Of a stretch of DNA of 33,236 nt, positions 12,927 to 21,111 are shown piece after piece. Position numbers and translations under genes: made by a program. Location of the stretch: positions 1 to 33,236 of the forward strand of contig JAFIFL010000014.1 of assembly GCA_020832055.1 (NCBI GenBank). The letters are read 5' to 3'. Positions within the stretch are counted from its first letter, which is position 1, and each line of letters starts with the position of its first letter. The notes under the pieces are model-generated. The model saw only the letters and a list, made by a program, of their open reading frames with translations. It made no database searches and was not told the DNA's origin. The DNA comes from Gammaproteobacteria bacterium. GTDB lineage: Bacteria > Pseudomonadota > Gammaproteobacteria > Pseudomonadales > Azotimanducaceae.

Positions 12927-13601
12927 ATGGGTATTCGTCAGTGGCCGGAAGCTGAACGGCCGCGGGAAAAACTGCAGCAGCAGGGCGTGGCGGCGCTGTC
13001 GGATGCCGAACTGCTGGCCATCTGTCTGCGCCATGGGGCTCAGGGCGCCTCCGCGGTGACCCTCGCTCGCTCGCTGCTTGGGCGCTTCGGCGGACTGCGG
13101 GCACTGTTCTGCGCCACCCCCGATGATCTGCTGGGCTGTGCCGGAATCGGGCCGGCCCGGGTCAGCGAGTTCGCTGCCATCGCCGAGCTCGGCCGGCGCA
13201 TGCTGGCCGAGCAGGTGCAGCGGGGCACCGTGATTTCCGATCCCGAGGCGGTGCGGCGCTTCCTGCTCGCGACCCTGCGCGATCTCGAACATGAGATCTT
13301 TGGCTGTCTGTTCCTCGATTCCCGGCATCGCGTGATCCGCTTCGAGCGATTGTTCCGGGGCACCATCGACGGCGCGAGCGTGCATCCGCGGGAGGTGGTG
13401 CGTGCGGCCATCGCGGCCAATGCGGCCGCAGTGGTCTTAGTCCACAATCATCCCTCCGGCGTCGCCGAACCGAGCCGGGCCGATGTCCGCATCACCGGCC
13501 GCTTGAAGAGCGCGCTGGATCTCATCGACGTGCGAGTGCTCGACCATCTGGTGGTGGGAGACGCCGAGGTGGTGTCGCTGGCAGAACGGGGCCTGCTGTG
13601 A
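12927..13601 (+). CDS. radC: RadC (YicR) family JAB-domain protein
   Basis: A 224-residue RadC-family protein. The family carries an N-terminal helix-hairpin-helix-like region and a C-terminal JAB1/MPN metalloprotease-like domain; its cellular role is not settled, and the old link to DNA repair in E. coli was later attributed to another mutation. Here the N-terminal part has [21 protein letters not shown] and [15 protein letters not shown]. The metal motif [15 protein letters not shown] (HxHPSG plus a downstream Asp) is intact. The ATG at 12927 has AGGAG 6 nt upstream; a GTG at 12924 is less well placed. It is divergent from coaBC and lies upstream of rpmB-rpmG, a widely conserved neighbourhood. 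Confidence 0.94.
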   Translation: MGIRQWPEAERPREKLQQQGVAALSDAELLAICLRHGAQGASAVTLARSLLGRFGGLRALFCATPDDLLGCAGIGPARVSEFAAIAELGRRMLAEQVQRGTVISDPEAVRRFLLATLRDLEHEIFGCLFLDSRHRVIRFERLFRGTIDGASVHPREVVRAAIAANAAAVVLVHNHPSGVAEPSRADVRITGRLKSALDLIDVRVLDHLVVGDAEVVSLAERGLL

Positions 13602-13690
13602 TGGCGGCGAAGGCCGGTCCGCTGCAGTCAGGCGCGCCTGAGAAAACCTCGATAAATCAAAGGCTCTGCTGATCCGGAGCGGGCGCGTGC

Positions 13691-13719
13691 TTGCCATGCC
13701 TGCAACGCTCTGGTATAAC
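13691..13719 (+). promoter_or_regulatory. Sigma-70 promoter of rpmB-rpmG
   Basis: TTGCCA (13691-13696) and TATAAC (13714-13719) are separated by exactly 17 nt, and TGG before the -10 makes it an extended type. The predicted start near 13726 gives an 87-nt leader before rpmB. The leader contains a short GGCCC/GGGCC hairpin near 13779-13792. This is the best promoter in the window, as expected for ribosomal protein genes. Confidence 0.75.
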
Positions 13720-13812
13720 GCCGCGCTCGCTTCTATGGCGCTGCTTTGGCACTGCCGTAGAGCTTCTCTCATTTGTTGGGCCCTGCGGGCCATTGGCAAG
13801 AGGCACAGTCTG

Positions 13813-14049
13813 ATGTCCCAAGTGTGTCAGGTCACCGGCAAGCGGCCCACGACCGGTAACAACGTTTCCCACGCGAACAACAAGACTCGCCGTCGGTTCC
13901 TTCCGAACCTTCACGCCCATCGATTCTGGGTCGAGGGCGAAAAGCGGTTCGTGCGTCTGCGCGTCTCCACCAAGGGTCTGCGCATCATCGACAAGCACGG
14001 CATCGAAGCCGTTCTTAAAACCCTGCGCAAGCGCGGCGACAAAGTCTGA
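13813..14049 (+). CDS. rpmB: Large ribosomal subunit protein bL28
   Basis: A 78-residue ribosomal protein of the 50S subunit. The canonical beginning [20 protein letters not shown] is followed by [18 protein letters not shown], the [19 protein letters not shown] block and a basic tail. This is the cysteine-poor proteobacterial form without the full zinc-binding set. The reading frame is open further upstream to 13687, but the family start is the ATG at 13813, which has AAGAGG 9 nt upstream. It is cotranscribed with rpmG, whose ATG follows after 11 nt. Confidence 0.97.
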   Translation: MSQVCQVTGKRPTTGNNVSHANNKTRRRFLPNLHAHRFWVEGEKRFVRLRVSTKGLRIIDKHGIEAVLKTLRKRGDKV

Positions 14050-14060
14050 GGAGACCGGTC

Positions 14061-14216
14061 ATGCGTGACAAGATCAAGCTGGTGTCGTCGGCTGGAACCG
14101 GCCACTACTACACCACCACCAAGAACAAGCGCACCACCCCGGAAAAGCTCGAAATGAACAAGTACGACCCGGTGGTCCGCAAGCACGTCCCTTACAAGGA
14201 AGCGAAGATCAAGTGA
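14061..14216 (+). CDS. rpmG: Large ribosomal subunit protein bL33
   Basis: A 51-residue ribosomal protein. The translation begins [20 protein letters not shown] and ends [13 protein letters not shown]. It is the zinc-free (C-minus) form: the positions that hold CxxC pairs in zinc-binding L33 proteins are occupied by other residues, so no separate zinc-dependent switch is suggested for this copy. GAGGAG overlaps the rpmB stop region and lies about 8 nt before the ATG. The rpmB-rpmG pair is the standard bacterial arrangement, and a hairpin follows closely. Confidence 0.97.
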   Translation: MRDKIKLVSSAGTGHYYTTTKNKRTTPEKLEMNKYDPVVRKHVPYKEAKIK

Positions 14217-14227
14217 TTCGCCTGGCG

Positions 14228-14253
14228 ACGGCTGCGGGTGTGCCCGCAGCCGT
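14228..14253 (+). terminator. Hairpin after rpmG, probable terminator
   Basis: A perfect 11-bp stem (ACGGCTGCGGG at 14228-14238 with CCCGCAGCCGT at 14243-14253) closes a TGTG loop 12 nt after the rpmG stop. No strong T-run follows, so it may act as a weak or bidirectional terminator between rpmBG and the convergent hyuA-like gene, or as a 3'-end stabiliser. Confidence 0.55.
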
Positions 14254-14360
14254 GGCGTTCCGCTATATCATCCGACCTTCGACCTTCGACCCGCGCCTTG
14301 CCCGCTTCTCAGGTCTGACATGGGACTTGATCAGGCGCCGGCACTTCGAACAGTCCTGCT

Positions 14361-16349
14361 TCAGCTTTCCGTCCGCGCCAGCAGCAGATTGCCCGTACGA
14401 TCCACTTCCGCATGCCAGCCTCGGGCAATCAGGCTCGTGGCAGTCGTTTCCGTCACCAGGGCAGGCCCCATGAGCTGCTGGCCCGCGCACAGCGTCTCGC
14501 GATCGTAGACCGGTACGGCTGGCCCGGATCCGGACACCTCGACCCGGGTGAGAGGCAGGCCGGGTGCCCCCGCGGCAAGCTTCGGCAGCGCGAGCTGCTC
14601 ACCCTTCGCCCGTAATCTGACGCGAACGTTGACGACTTCCACCGCGGTGCCGAGCGCATGCCCGTAACGCTGGCGATGGTCGCGGTGGAAGGCAGCCTCA
14701 ATGGCGTCCCGTTGTCCGGTGAAGGGCAGCGTCAGCGCGAAGGCCTGTCCTCGATAGCGGACCTCCAGGAAGGCTTCCTCTTCGAGCTCGGCCGCATCAA
14801 GGCCCTCCTGCTCGAGTTCCAGGCGGCCGGCTGCCATCAGCTCCTCACGGATCCGCTGCAGATCGTCGGGCTGCAGGGCGGCGAGTTCCGCGCGGAGGCT
14901 GCGCACGAGTTGCCGTTCGGGCCGTGCCACCAGCATCCCCAGCGCCGACAGCACGCCCGCATAGCTCGGGACCATGGCCTGATGCATACCCAGGGCCTCG
15001 GCCAGATCGCACAGATGCAACCCGCCGGCGCCACCGAAACAGCACAGCACCAACTCGCGGGGATCCCTGCCCCGTTCGATGGACATCACCCGCAAGGCCT
15101 GGGCCATGTGCTCATTGGCGACATCCAGAATGCCGTGTGCCGTGGTCATGAGATCCAGGCCCAGCGCGGCGGCCAGTCCGCTCACAGCCCGCCGGGCCGC
15201 ATCCACGTCCAGTGCCAGGGATCCGCCGAGGGCGGCGTGGGCGGGCAGACGGCCCAGCACCACATTGGCATCCGTCACCGTGGCCGCCACCCCGCCGCGG
15301 CCGTAGCAGGCGGGACCGGGGGCTGCCCCCGCGGACTCCGGGCCGACCTTCAAGGCGCCGCCGGCGTCAATGCTGGCAATGGAGCCGCCCCCGGCGCCAA
15401 TGGTGTGGATGTCCAGCATGGGCACGGCCACGGGCCAGGGTCCGAGCCGGCCTTCGCTGCTGAGTTCGACTTCGCCGTCGATCAAGGCCACATCGGTGGA
15501 GGTTCCGCCCATGTCGAAGGTGAGCAGGCGCTCAGAGCCCGCGGTGCCAGCCACGGCTCGGGCGCCGGCCAAGCCCCCGGCCGGGCCGGAAATGAGCAGG
15601 TTCACGGCTCGCTTGCTGGCCACCTCCGCAGCCATGGTGCCGCCGGAAGACTGCATGATGGCCAGGGAGCAGGGCGCGAGGCCAGCCTGCAGCCGCTCGA
15701 GGTAACCCTCGACCCGCGGCCCGAGCCAGGCGTTCAGCCAAGTGGCGATACCCCGCTCGTATTCCCGGTACTGCGGCAGCACGAAGGACGACCGGCTGAT
15801 GAAACGCCGCCCGGGCGTCGCGCATTCGAGCGCTTCTTCGAGAGCCTTCTCCTGGGCGGGGTCGAGCCAGGCGTAGAGGAGATTGATGGCGACCGCCTCG
15901 GGATCGATCGCGTCGATCTCCGCCACCACGTTCGCGATGGCAGAGGCGGTGAGCGCTTCGGCCTCGCGGCCGCTGGCATCGAGGCGCGCCGACACTTCCA
16001 GACACAGCTCCCTCGGCACGGGCGGCGGCACAGGTTCCGGGGTCAGCTCGTAGAGCTGATTCCGGTTCTGCCGTGCCAGAGTGAGAACGTCGGCGAGCCC
16101 CGCATTGGCGACGTAGGCGGTGCGCACGCCTTTGCGTTCGAGGGCCGCATTGGTGGCCACGGTACTGCCATGTACAATTCGCAGCCGCCCGGCGGCCACC
16201 GCCGCTTCGAGGCCCATTTCACGAATACCTTCCAGGATGGCCCGTTCCGGGGCGTCGGGCGTGGAAAGGGTCTTGTGCAGACGGACGCCGTCGTCGCCAA
16301 GCAGCACGAAGTCGGTGAACGTACCGCCGGTGTCGACACCAAGTAGCAT
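14361..16349 (-). CDS. Hydantoinase/oxoprolinase family protein, subunit A (orphan)
   Basis: A 662-residue protein of the HyuA/OplA/acetone carboxylase-beta superfamily, ATP-dependent enzymes acting on hydantoins, 5-oxoproline or related amides and ketones. The N-terminal actin-like ATPase signature [13 protein letters not shown] starts at residue 4. It is followed by [16 protein letters not shown], the segment [14 protein letters not shown], then [14 protein letters not shown] and [13 protein letters not shown]. The C-terminal part ([18 protein letters not shown] and beyond) is normal. Substrate cannot be read from sequence. HyuA normally works with HyuB, but none is adjacent: the neighbours are rpmG (convergent) and mutM (divergent). 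The ATG at 16349 has GGAG 6 nt upstream. It may use a distant HyuB, or it may be a stand-alone enzyme of unknown role. Confidence 0.88.
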   Translation of the reverse strand: MLLGVDTGGTFTDFVLLGDDGVRLHKTLSTPDAPERAILEGIREMGLEAAVAAGRLRIVHGSTVATNAALERKGVRTAYVANAGLADVLTLARQNRNQLYELTPEPVPPPVPRELCLEVSARLDASGREAEALTASAIANVVAEIDAIDPEAVAINLLYAWLDPAQEKALEEALECATPGRRFISRSSFVLPQYREYERGIATWLNAWLGPRVEGYLERLQAGLAPCSLAIMQSSGGTMAAEVASKRAVNLLISGPAGGLAGARAVAGTAGSERLLTFDMGGTSTDVALIDGEVELSSEGRLGPWPVAVPMLDIHTIGAGGGSIASIDAGGALKVGPESAGAAPGPACYGRGGVAATVTDANVVLGRLPAHAALGGSLALDVDAARRAVSGLAAALGLDLMTTAHGILDVANEHMAQALRVMSIERGRDPRELVLCCFGGAGGLHLCDLAEALGMHQAMVPSYAGVLSALGMLVARPERQLVRSLRAELAALQPDDLQRIREELMAAGRLELEQEGLDAAELEEEAFLEVRYRGQAFALTLPFTGQRDAIEAAFHRDHRQRYGHALGTAVEVVNVRVRLRAKGEQLALPKLAAGAPGLPLTRVEVSGSGPAVPVYDRETLCAGQQLMGPALVTETTATSLIARGWHAEVDRTGNLLLARTES

Positions 16350-16449
16350 GCGGAACTCCAGTCAGGAGCGCGGGATTGTAGCAAGCCAGCCTCTGACGGG
16401 GCTTGCCCCTCCAAGGACAACCCGTTCTTCGGATGAAGCGGATCACTCG

Positions 16450-17280
16450 ATGCCCGAACTGCCCGAAGTCGAAACCACGCGGCGCGGACTCGCGCCGCAC
16501 CTCGTGGGCCGTCGCCTCGAGACCGTGCGCGTCCGTGAGCCGCGCCTGCGCTGGCCGATTCCGCCGGATTTTTCCCAGCTCCTGACGGGTGCGACGCTCA
16601 TGGATCTCAGGCGTCGCGCCAAATATCTGCTGTTTGATCTGCGGACTCCCGGCGGTGGCAGCGGAACGCTGATTGCGCACCTCGGCATGTCCGGCAGCCT
16701 GCGACTGGTTCCTCCCGAGACGCCACTGCTGACTCATGATCACGTCCAGTTCGCCTTTGCGGGCGCACCGGAACTCAGGCTGAACGACCCCCGACGCTTC
16801 GGATCCCTGCACTTCACCAGCGGGCCGGCCGACGGTCACTTCCTGCTGGCCGAACTCGGCCCGGAGCCGCTTGATCCCGCATTTGACGGCGCCTATCTGT
16901 TCGCCCGTTCCCGCGGCCGGCGGGCGCCGGTCAAGGCCTTCATCATGGACGCGCACGTGGTGGTGGGGGTGGGCAACATCTACGCGGCGGAGGCGCTGTT
17001 CCGGGCCGGCATCCGTCCCTCGCGGCCGGCGGGTCGCATCGCGGCGGCTCGCTACGACCTGCTCGCGGCGGCGATTCGCGCCGTGCTCGAGGAGGCCCTG
17101 ACCATGGGGGGCACGACCCTGCGCGATTTCGTCGCCAGTGACGGGCGTCCCGGCTACTTCAAACAGTCGCTGGCGGTCTATGGCCGCGGCGGGGAGTCCT
17201 GCAGGCGCTGCGGGGGTGAGCTCGAGGGCGCCCGACTCGGCCAGCGGGCGACGGTGTTCTGTCCCACCTGCCAGCGCTGA
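16450..17280 (+). CDS. mutM: Formamidopyrimidine-DNA glycosylase (Fpg/MutM)
   Basis: Bifunctional glycosylase/AP lyase removing 8-oxoguanine and formamidopyrimidines. The 276-residue protein starts [14 protein letters not shown], so the catalytic N-terminal proline and the glutamate beside it are present. The lysine in RRAKYLLF (about residue 58) matches the conserved DNA-contacting lysine. [20 protein letters not shown] and a C-terminal zinc finger with two CxxC pairs (CRRC near 252 and CPTC at the end) complete the enzyme. The frame is open far upstream, antisense to the hyuA-like gene, but PELPEVE must follow the initiator Met, so the start at 16450 is certain. It is divergent from the hyuA-like gene, with 100 nt between them. 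Confidence 0.97.
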   Translation: MPELPEVETTRRGLAPHLVGRRLETVRVREPRLRWPIPPDFSQLLTGATLMDLRRRAKYLLFDLRTPGGGSGTLIAHLGMSGSLRLVPPETPLLTHDHVQFAFAGAPELRLNDPRRFGSLHFTSGPADGHFLLAELGPEPLDPAFDGAYLFARSRGRRAPVKAFIMDAHVVVGVGNIYAAEALFRAGIRPSRPAGRIAAARYDLLAAAIRAVLEEALTMGGTTLRDFVASDGRPGYFKQSLAVYGRGGESCRRCGGELEGARLGQRATVFCPTCQR

Positions 17281-17363
17281 ACACCCATCCGTGAGAGGAA
17301 TCGTCTCTGCAGCCGTGAAGCGGCGGGCTTGCTGAGGCGCACTCAGGCAAGTGGCCAGTAAGA

Positions 17364-17372
17364 TGCTATATT
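17364..17372 (+). promoter_or_regulatory. Candidate extended -10 before the small envelope gene
   Basis: TGCTATATT at 17364-17372 fits an extended -10 (TGn-TATATT). No -35 is visible at 17 nt. It lies 34 nt before the ATG at 17406. An imperfect hairpin (CTTGC...GCAAG, 17328-17351) precedes it and may end the mutM transcript. Confidence 0.35.
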
Positions 17373-17405
17373 TCCAGGCCGTTCATCCCGCATGGGGACA
17401 TGGTC

Positions 17406-17732
17406 ATGGAAACCCTCAACAAATGCGTACTCGCCGCACTCGTTTCGATGCTCGCCCTGGCCAGCGTGCCAACGGCTGCGAATCAGGGTGCCCAGCGGGT
17501 GGAAGAACCGAGCACCGGGGCCATGATGGCCGATCTGGTGGTGGCGCGGCCGGTGGGGCTGGTGATCACGGCGCTTGGAACCGCCACGTTCCTGGTGAGC
17601 CTGCCGTTCAGCATGGCGGGTGGCAATGTGGCTGAATCCGGCGAGAAGCTGGTGGTCGGTCCGGCTCAGGAAACCTTCAACCGCTGCCTGGGCTGCAAGA
17701 ACTCCGGTTGGCGAGGCGATTACGCCGACTAG
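17406..17732 (+). CDS. Small exported or membrane protein of unknown function
   Basis: A 108-residue protein that I recognise only as a type of small conserved gammaproteobacterial envelope protein, sometimes loosely labelled 'multidrug transporter'; I see no basis for that label. Residues 1-25 form a signal peptide (positively charged start, hydrophobic core, cleavage near PTAA-NQ). A second hydrophobic stretch at about 45-72 (ARPVGLVITALGTATFLVSL) could be a membrane anchor. The tail contains FNRCLGCKNS, with two cysteines three positions apart, and a C-terminal GDYAD. The ATG at 17406 is preceded by GGGGA at good spacing; one at 17400 is also in frame. It sits between mutM and the convergent coaD. 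Confidence 0.75.
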   Translation: METLNKCVLAALVSMLALASVPTAANQGAQRVEEPSTGAMMADLVVARPVGLVITALGTATFLVSLPFSMAGGNVAESGEKLVVGPAQETFNRCLGCKNSGWRGDYAD

Positions 17733-17783
17733 CCCGGCGCGCCTCGGGCAACGGCCCGAGGACTTGGCCGGCTGACTGCGAGG

Positions 17784-18272
17784 TCAGTCGGCCTTCTTGC
17801 CGTATTGCCGCTTCAAGGCAGCTGCCACGGTCGGATGAACGAAGCTCGAGACGTCGCCGCCGTAGATGGCGATCTCCCGCACCAGCGTCGACGAAATGAA
17901 GGAGCAGTTTTCAGAAGGGGCGAGGAAGACGTACTCGATCTCCGGTGCCAGCCGCCGGTTCATGTCCACCATCTGGAATTCGTATTCGAAGTCGGCCACG
18001 GTCCGCAGCCCACGCAGGATGAATTTGGCCTGCTTGCGGCGCACGTACTGCACCAGCAACTCGTTGAAACCCTCCACCTCGACGCCCGGGAGATCGCCGA
18101 GCACTTCACGGCACAGTTCGATGCGGTCGGCGAGGTCCACTGACGGATTCTTTTGCGGACTGGTGCCGATGGCGACGATGACCCGATCGAAGAGCTTCAG
18201 AGCTCTTTTGACAAGATCGGTGTGACCGATGGTGATGGGATTGAAAGTGCCTGGATAAACCACCGTACGCAT
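17784..18272 (-). CDS. coaD: Phosphopantetheine adenylyltransferase
   Basis: Transfers AMP from ATP to 4'-phosphopantetheine, the penultimate step of coenzyme A synthesis. The 162-residue protein has the nucleotidyltransferase start [20 protein letters not shown], with the (T/H)xGH-type motif. It continues with GTSPQKNP, the substrate segment [16 protein letters not shown] and the second ATP motif [15 protein letters not shown]. The open frame continues upstream, but the ATG at 18272 is the family start. With coaBC, the window carries two of the loci for CoA synthesis. It is downstream of rsmD on the same strand, the usual rsmD-coaD order, but separated from it by an unusually long 301 nt. 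Confidence 0.96.
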   Translation of the reverse strand: MRTVVYPGTFNPITIGHTDLVKRALKLFDRVIVAIGTSPQKNPSVDLADRIELCREVLGDLPGVEVEGFNELLVQYVRRKQAKFILRGLRTVADFEYEFQMVDMNRRLAPEIEYVFLAPSENCSFISSTLVREIAIYGGDVSSFVHPTVAAALKRQYGKKAD

Positions 18273-18573
18273 GCTGACGTCCGCCCTCGGTAACTTGTAG
18301 GCGCTGCTGACCGGCAGCGCCCGGGTGCGCCACGATGGCGCTCTGCTGCCATGCCTCGACCCTGTTCGTGGCATGGCGGGCCGCCTTGCGGCTCCAATCG
18401 GCCCCCGGGACGACTCATACCGCCTGTCCTGCAGGCAGCCTGAGCCAGTATTCGAGTCTCTCGCCAAACCGCTCACCAACCCTGGGGGTTGTCCCGGAGC
18501 CGGCGGATACTAGCCGAAAGGTCGAGGAGCCACAAACCGCGACCGGCAAGGCTGAAGTGCGGGCAGGAGGGAG
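18273..18573 (-). other. 301-nt rsmD-coaD intergenic region with hairpins
   Basis: No convincing gene lies here; an open frame continuous with coaD exists but lacks conservation-like features. Two good inverted repeats are present: GGCGCTGC (18300-18307) with GCAGCGCC (18314-18321), and GCCATGCC (18348-18355) with GGCATGGC (18370-18377). A candidate coaD promoter lies at 18507-18535, implying a leader of about 230 nt that contains both hairpins. Confidence 0.5.
18507..18535 (-). promoter_or_regulatory. Candidate coaD promoter
   Basis: On the minus strand TTGTGG (18535-18530) and TAGTAT (18512-18507) are separated by 17 nt. It lies 39 nt downstream of the rsmD stop and points to coaD. The match is moderate (4 of 6 at both hexamers). 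Confidence 0.4.
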
Positions 18574-19281
18574 TCAGAGGGTTGCAGCGGGGGCAGACCC
18601 GGCAGCCGCCAGCAGGGCGCCGTGGCTGTCCCCGGCGCGCGTCTCCCGGAGCAGCTGCCAGGATCCACTGGCGGGATCGTCCCAGGGTGCCGACGCATCC
18701 CGGGCCGAGGCCTCGCAATAGACCCGTCCATGGACGGCCAGCAGGCCCCTGGCATGGATGTGCGCCAGGGCGGCGGCTGCGAGACCGGCGGCGAAAGGTG
18801 GATCGATCAGAATCAGGTCGAAGCGGGGAGTCGGTGACCTCGGCCAGCTCAGGGCGTCGGCCTGGACCACCTCGCAGCGAACGGGATCGAGACTGGCGGC
18901 CACCTCGGACAATTGCAGGCAGGCGCGTCGGTCCCGCTCCACCAGAACCACCTGCCCCGCGCCCCGGGACAGCGCCTCGAAGCCCAGCGCACCGGACCCG
19001 GCGAAAAGATCAAGCACCCGGGCGCCGTCGAGGTGTCCCTGCAACCAGTTGAACAGCGTTTCCCGGGTCCGCTCCGGCGTCGGTCGCAGTCCCGGCAGGC
19101 CGGCCACAGGAATGCGACGGCCGCGAAAACGCCCACTGATGATGCGGATGCGCCCGGGTGGGCGCGCTGCAGCCTTCCCGGAACCCGGCTCGGCGGGATT
19201 CCGCGCGGCGGTATTCCGCTCGTCGGCATTCCGCCTGCCGCTGCCTCCTGTCTGTCTGCGCTGGTATCCTGTCCGCCGCAT
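18574..19281 (-). CDS. rsmD: 16S rRNA (guanine(966)-N2)-methyltransferase
   Basis: SAM-dependent methylation of G966 in 16S rRNA, in the small-subunit head. The fold is clear: IRIISGRFRGRRIPV, the LRPTPERTRETLFNWL block, SAM motif I LDLFAGSGALGFEALSRGA, and the catalytic motif DPPF (family NPPF/DPPF). With the ATG at 19281 the protein has 235 residues, about 35 longer than E. coli RsmD. The excess is a basic, low-complexity N-terminus (RRNADERNTAARNPAEPG) encoded by a 15-bp repeat. The start is chosen because GGAG lies 5 nt upstream; an ATG at 19335 would overlap the divergent ftsY ATG. The rsmD/ftsY divergent arrangement is widely conserved. Confidence 0.93.
   Translation of the reverse strand: MRRTGYQRRQTGGSGRRNADERNTAARNPAEPGSGKAAARPPGRIRIISGRFRGRRIPVAGLPGLRPTPERTRETLFNWLQGHLDGARVLDLFAGSGALGFEALSRGAGQVVLVERDRRACLQLSEVAASLDPVRCEVVQADALSWPRSPTPRFDLILIDPPFAAGLAAAALAHIHARGLLAVHGRVYCEASARDASAPWDDPASGSWQLLRETRAGDSHGALLAAAGSAPAATL
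19196..19240. repeat. Three 15-bp imperfect tandem repeats in rsmD
   Basis: Units at 19196-19210, 19211-19225 and 19226-19240 share the pattern GnATTCCGCnnGnCG. On the minus strand they encode a 5-residue repeat (RNADE, RNTAA, RNPAE) in the N-terminal extension of RsmD. The unit is a multiple of three and keeps frame. Confidence 0.75.
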
Positions 19282-19333
19282 ACCGTCTCCGGTCACCCGG
19301 CCCCACGGCCGGTATCCACCGTTGGAGTATCCC

Positions 19334-20434
19334 ATGTTCAAGTTCCTTCGTAAGAAGGAGGGTGGCGACGCCCCCGAGGTACCGCCTGTCGACAATGATG
19401 CAGGCTCCAAAGACCGGCCCGCTGCTGCCGGGGAATCGGCCGAGCCGTCTGCCGCCGCGCCCGCACCGGCCCGAGAGGGCGAGGACGGCGGCAAGGGGGG
19501 CCTGTTCGGTCGGCTCAAGGCCGGTCTCGCGCGGACCCGTGGCAATCTCGCCAGTGGTATCGGCAATCTGCTGCTCGGCCGCAAGGTGGTGGACGACAGC
19601 CTGCTCGAGGACCTCGAAACCCAGTTGCTCCTGGCAGACGTGGGCGTGGACGCCACCAGCGAAATCGTCAGCGCGCTGACCGAGCGGGTCCAGCGCAGAC
19701 AGCTCAATGACCCCGCTGCGCTGCTCGATGCGCTGCGGGAGGAACTCACCGGGCTGCTCACGGGCCGCGCCAAGCCATTTGCCATCCCGGCGACGCCGCG
19801 ACCGTTCGTGATTCTGGTCGTGGGCGTCAATGGCGTCGGTAAGACCACCACCATCGGCAAGCTCGCGCGGCGCTTCAAGTCGGCGGGCCTCGCCCCCATC
19901 CTGGCGGCGGGCGACACCTTCCGGGCCGCTGCCGTGGAGCAGCTGCAGATCTGGGGTGAGCGCAACGAGGTCCCGGTGATTGCTCAGGGTGAGGGCGCGG
20001 ACAGCGCTTCAGTGATCTTCGACGCCCTGGCCGCGGCACGCAGCCGCGGTGCGGACGTGGTGCTCGCAGACACCGCCGGTCGCTTGCACAACAAGCAGAA
20101 TCTCATGGACGAACTGGCCAAGGTCGGGCGGGTCATGAAGCGCTTCGACGCCGAGGCCCCCCACGCAGTGCTGCTCGTCCTCGATGCCGGGACCGGCCAG
20201 AACGCCCTGGCCCAGGCCCGGGAGTTCGCCCAGGCGGTGAATCTCACCGGCATCGTCCTTACCAAGCTCGATGGTACCGCCAAGGGCGGCATCGTGTTTG
20301 CCATTACCCGTCAGACTTCGCTGCCCATCCAGTTCATCGGTGTCGGTGAGGGTGTCGAGGATCTGCGGCCCTTCGAACCGCAGGACTTCGTGGCTGCGCT
20401 GCTCGACCAGGAGGGCGTCGGGCCGACGTCATGA
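19334..20434 (+). CDS. ftsY: Signal recognition particle receptor FtsY
   Basis: SRP-GTPase that docks the Ffh-ribosome complex at the inner membrane to insert membrane proteins. The 366-residue protein begins MFKFLRKKEG, then has an acidic, Pro/Ala-rich A region (about 10-55), shorter than in E. coli. The N domain (LLEDLETQLLLADVGVDAT) and G domain follow: GVNGVGKTTTIGKLA (164-178), the SRP-specific insertion loop start DTFRAAAVEQL, ADTAGRLHNKQNLM, TKLDGTAKGG and GVGEGVEDLRPF. The ATG at 19334 overlaps in antisense an alternative rsmD start. Its stop overlaps the ftsE ATG by 4 nt, the conserved ftsY-ftsE-ftsX operon. Confidence 0.97.
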   Translation: MFKFLRKKEGGDAPEVPPVDNDAGSKDRPAAAGESAEPSAAAPAPAREGEDGGKGGLFGRLKAGLARTRGNLASGIGNLLLGRKVVDDSLLEDLETQLLLADVGVDATSEIVSALTERVQRRQLNDPAALLDALREELTGLLTGRAKPFAIPATPRPFVILVVGVNGVGKTTTIGKLARRFKSAGLAPILAAGDTFRAAAVEQLQIWGERNEVPVIAQGEGADSASVIFDALAAARSRGADVVLADTAGRLHNKQNLMDELAKVGRVMKRFDAEAPHAVLLVLDAGTGQNALAQAREFAQAVNLTGIVLTKLDGTAKGGIVFAITRQTSLPIQFIGVGEGVEDLRPFEPQDFVAALLDQEGVGPTS

Positions 20435-21111
20435 TCGAACTGATAGGGGTCAGCAAGCGCTTCGACAATGGCCGGGAAGCCCTCAGCAACCTGTCCTTGA
20501 GTCTGCCGCGGGGCAGTCTGACCTTCCTCACCGGGCATTCCGGTGCCGGCAAGAGCACGCTGCTGAAACTGCTGTTGCGCATGGAATTGCCCACCCGCGG
20601 GCAGGTGATGGTGGGGGGGGCGAATCTCGCTCAGATGCCGCGCCGCGCCGTGCCCCGCTATCGCCAGCGCATCGGCGTCGTGTTTCAGGACCACATGCTG
20701 CTGTCCGACCGCAGCGTATTCGACAATGTGGCGATTCCCCTGGTTATCGGCGGCTACCGGGAAGCTGATCGGGCCCGCCGCGTGCGGGCCGCCCTCACCC
20801 GGGTGGGACTGCTCGACAAGGAGAAGCAGCTGCCTACCCAGCTTTCTGCCGGGGAGCAGCAGCGGGTCGGGATCGCCCGGGCCGTGGTGAATCGCCCCGC
20901 GGTGCTGCTGGCGGACGAGCCCACTGGCAACCTGGACCCTGAACTGTCGCGGGAAGTGATGGGCCTGTTTCACCTGTTCCAGCAGGTGGGGGTGACGGTG
21001 CTCATCGCCACCCATGACCTGGAGCTGGTGGGAAGTTTCGGAGATCGTGTGGTGGAGCTTGCGGATGGCCGGCTCAAGGACAGGGAGGCAGGCGATGGCC
21101 CCGCGTCCTGA
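20431..21111 (+). CDS. ftsE: Cell-division ABC transporter ATPase FtsE
   Basis: ATPase of the FtsEX complex, which sits at the division ring and controls periplasmic peptidoglycan hydrolases through EnvC-like partners rather than transporting a solute. Walker [10 protein letters not shown] near residues 35-43, Q-loop VVFQDHMLL, signature [14 protein letters not shown], Walker [13 protein letters not shown] and the switch ATHDLELV are all intact. Length (226) is normal. The start overlaps the ftsY stop (ATGA), and the end overlaps the ftsX start by 17 nt, so the three genes are translationally coupled. Confidence 0.97.
   Translation: MIELIGVSKRFDNGREALSNLSLSLPRGSLTFLTGHSGAGKSTLLKLLLRMELPTRGQVMVGGANLAQMPRRAVPRYRQRIGVVFQDHMLLSDRSVFDNVAIPLVIGGYREADRARRVRAALTRVGLLDKEKQLPTQLSAGEQQRVGIARAVVNRPAVLLADEPTGNLDPELSREVMGLFHLFQQVGVTVLIATHDLELVGSFGDRVVELADGRLKDREAGDGPAS

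Noticed and set aside
13628-13641. 14-bp palindrome TCAGGCGCGCCTGA after radC
   Set aside because: Short, no T-run, and such GC palindromes are expected by chance in this genome; it may end radC transcription, but I cannot support it.
14658-16346. A 562-residue plus-strand frame antisense to the hyuA-like gene
   Set aside because: No family features; the minus strand has the intact HyuA motifs and a good ribosome site.
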